Below, piece by piece: positions 13,647 to 13,977 of a stretch of DNA of 13,977 bases. The position numbers and the translations under genes are program-made. Numbering within the stretch: position 1 is the first letter of the stretch; each line of letters starts with the position of its first letter. Location of the stretch: positions 1 to 13,977 of the forward strand of contig CAZFIR010000144.1 of the NCBI GenBank assembly GCA_964519535.1, given 5' to 3'. The notes below the pieces were generated by a model, which ran no database searches, was not told the DNA's origin, and saw nothing but the letters and a program-made list of their open reading frames with translations. Source of the stretch: CAYWLI01 sp964519535 (GTDB taxonomy: Bacteria; Desulfobacterota; B13-G15; RBG-16-54-18).

Positions 13647-13977
13647 TCCGTCGGGCCACGATTGCCGATGTTGTGCAAATCCAGCACTTGATAAACCAAT
13701 GTGCCGACCAAGGAAGGCTCCTGCCCCGCTCACTGAGTGAGATCTACGATAACCTGCGCGATTTCTCTGTCTATGAAGGTCCGAACCAGCAGATAGGTGG
13801 TGTGTGCGCCCTGCATATCTGCTGGGAGGATCTGGCGGAGATTCGGTCCCTTGCCGTGGCTACACAAGAGCGGAAAAAAGGTATCGGGATGAAGTTGGTC
13901 GAGGCATGCCTGGAGGAGGCACGGCAGTTGAGGGTCAAACAGGTCTTCCTCCTCACCTATATACCCCCCTATTTCGA
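13643..13977 (+). CDS. GNAT N-acetyltransferase, ArgA-like short form (partial, runs off the window)
   Basis: The first 111 codons of a GNAT-family acetyltransferase; the gene continues beyond the window. It starts MIRRATIADVVQIQHLIN from a GTG overlapping the recN stop (GTGA), with GGGGGAAG upstream. The core is recognisable: GGVCALHICWEDLAEIRSLAV (strand before the acetyl-CoA site), then the pyrophosphate loop region RKKGIGMKLVEACLEEA, then VKQVFLLTYIPPYF. The AEIRSLAV and VFLLTY segments resemble the short N-acetylglutamate synthase type found in several deltaproteobacteria, the first step of arginine synthesis. That specific role is inferred; other GNAT substrates remain possible because the C-terminal end is not visible. 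Confidence 0.85.
   Translation, partial: MIRRATIADVVQIQHLINQCADQGRLLPRSLSEIYDNLRDFSVYEGPNQQIGGVCALHICWEDLAEIRSLAVATQERKKGIGMKLVEACLEEARQLRVKQVFLLTYIPPYF

Overview
The window looks like a chromosomal piece of a Gram-negative, probably anaerobic bacterium of the Desulfobacterota (deltaproteobacterial) type. This is inference: the nadK-recN-short GNAT (ArgA-like) order, ECF sigma/zf-HC2 anti-sigma pairs, Spy/CpxP-like periplasmic proteins and a Cys-rich ArsR regulator fit that group, but no rRNA or other taxonomic marker is present.

Left part (1-7009, + strand): two consecutive ECF sigma/anti-sigma pairs. The first (about 29-1573) has a membrane anti-sigma factor with a long periplasmic tail and C-terminal domain. 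The second starts a tightly packed operon (1826-7009): ECF sigma, short anti-sigma, Spy/CpxP/CnrX-like periplasmic protein, FtsX/MacB-type permease, LolD/MacB-type ATPase, exported thioredoxin-fold protein lacking the CxxC, and a second, paralogous permease. The order resembles the CnrYXH logic (periplasmic sensor, membrane anti-sigma, ECF sigma) placed in front of an ABC export machine. A role in metal or envelope stress is inferred.

Middle part (7039-9686, - strand): an operon of an ArsR-family repressor with a nine-cysteine C-terminal tail, an ABC ATPase, an ABC-2 permease and a Spy-like protein whose 5' end (signal peptide and start) appears lost. This block is bracketed by a direct repeat: the last 144 bp of the second permease gene (6866-7009) recur as a decayed copy at 9815-9958 with an in-frame stop. 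The 9687-10440 stretch also carries a roughly 40-bp sequence matching the region just upstream of the second ECF sigma gene. Together these suggest duplication and decay of the transporter island.

Right part (10441-13977): a minus-strand carboxymuconolactone-decarboxylase/AhpD-like protein without any cysteine and with a possibly structured leader, then the housekeeping + strand run nadK-recN-GNAT acetyltransferase (truncated by the window end). This part is visibly more G+C-rich than the transporter island. nadK has a near-consensus promoter placed so that its mRNA should be leaderless. No tRNA, rRNA, CRISPR array or complete insertion sequence was recognised.
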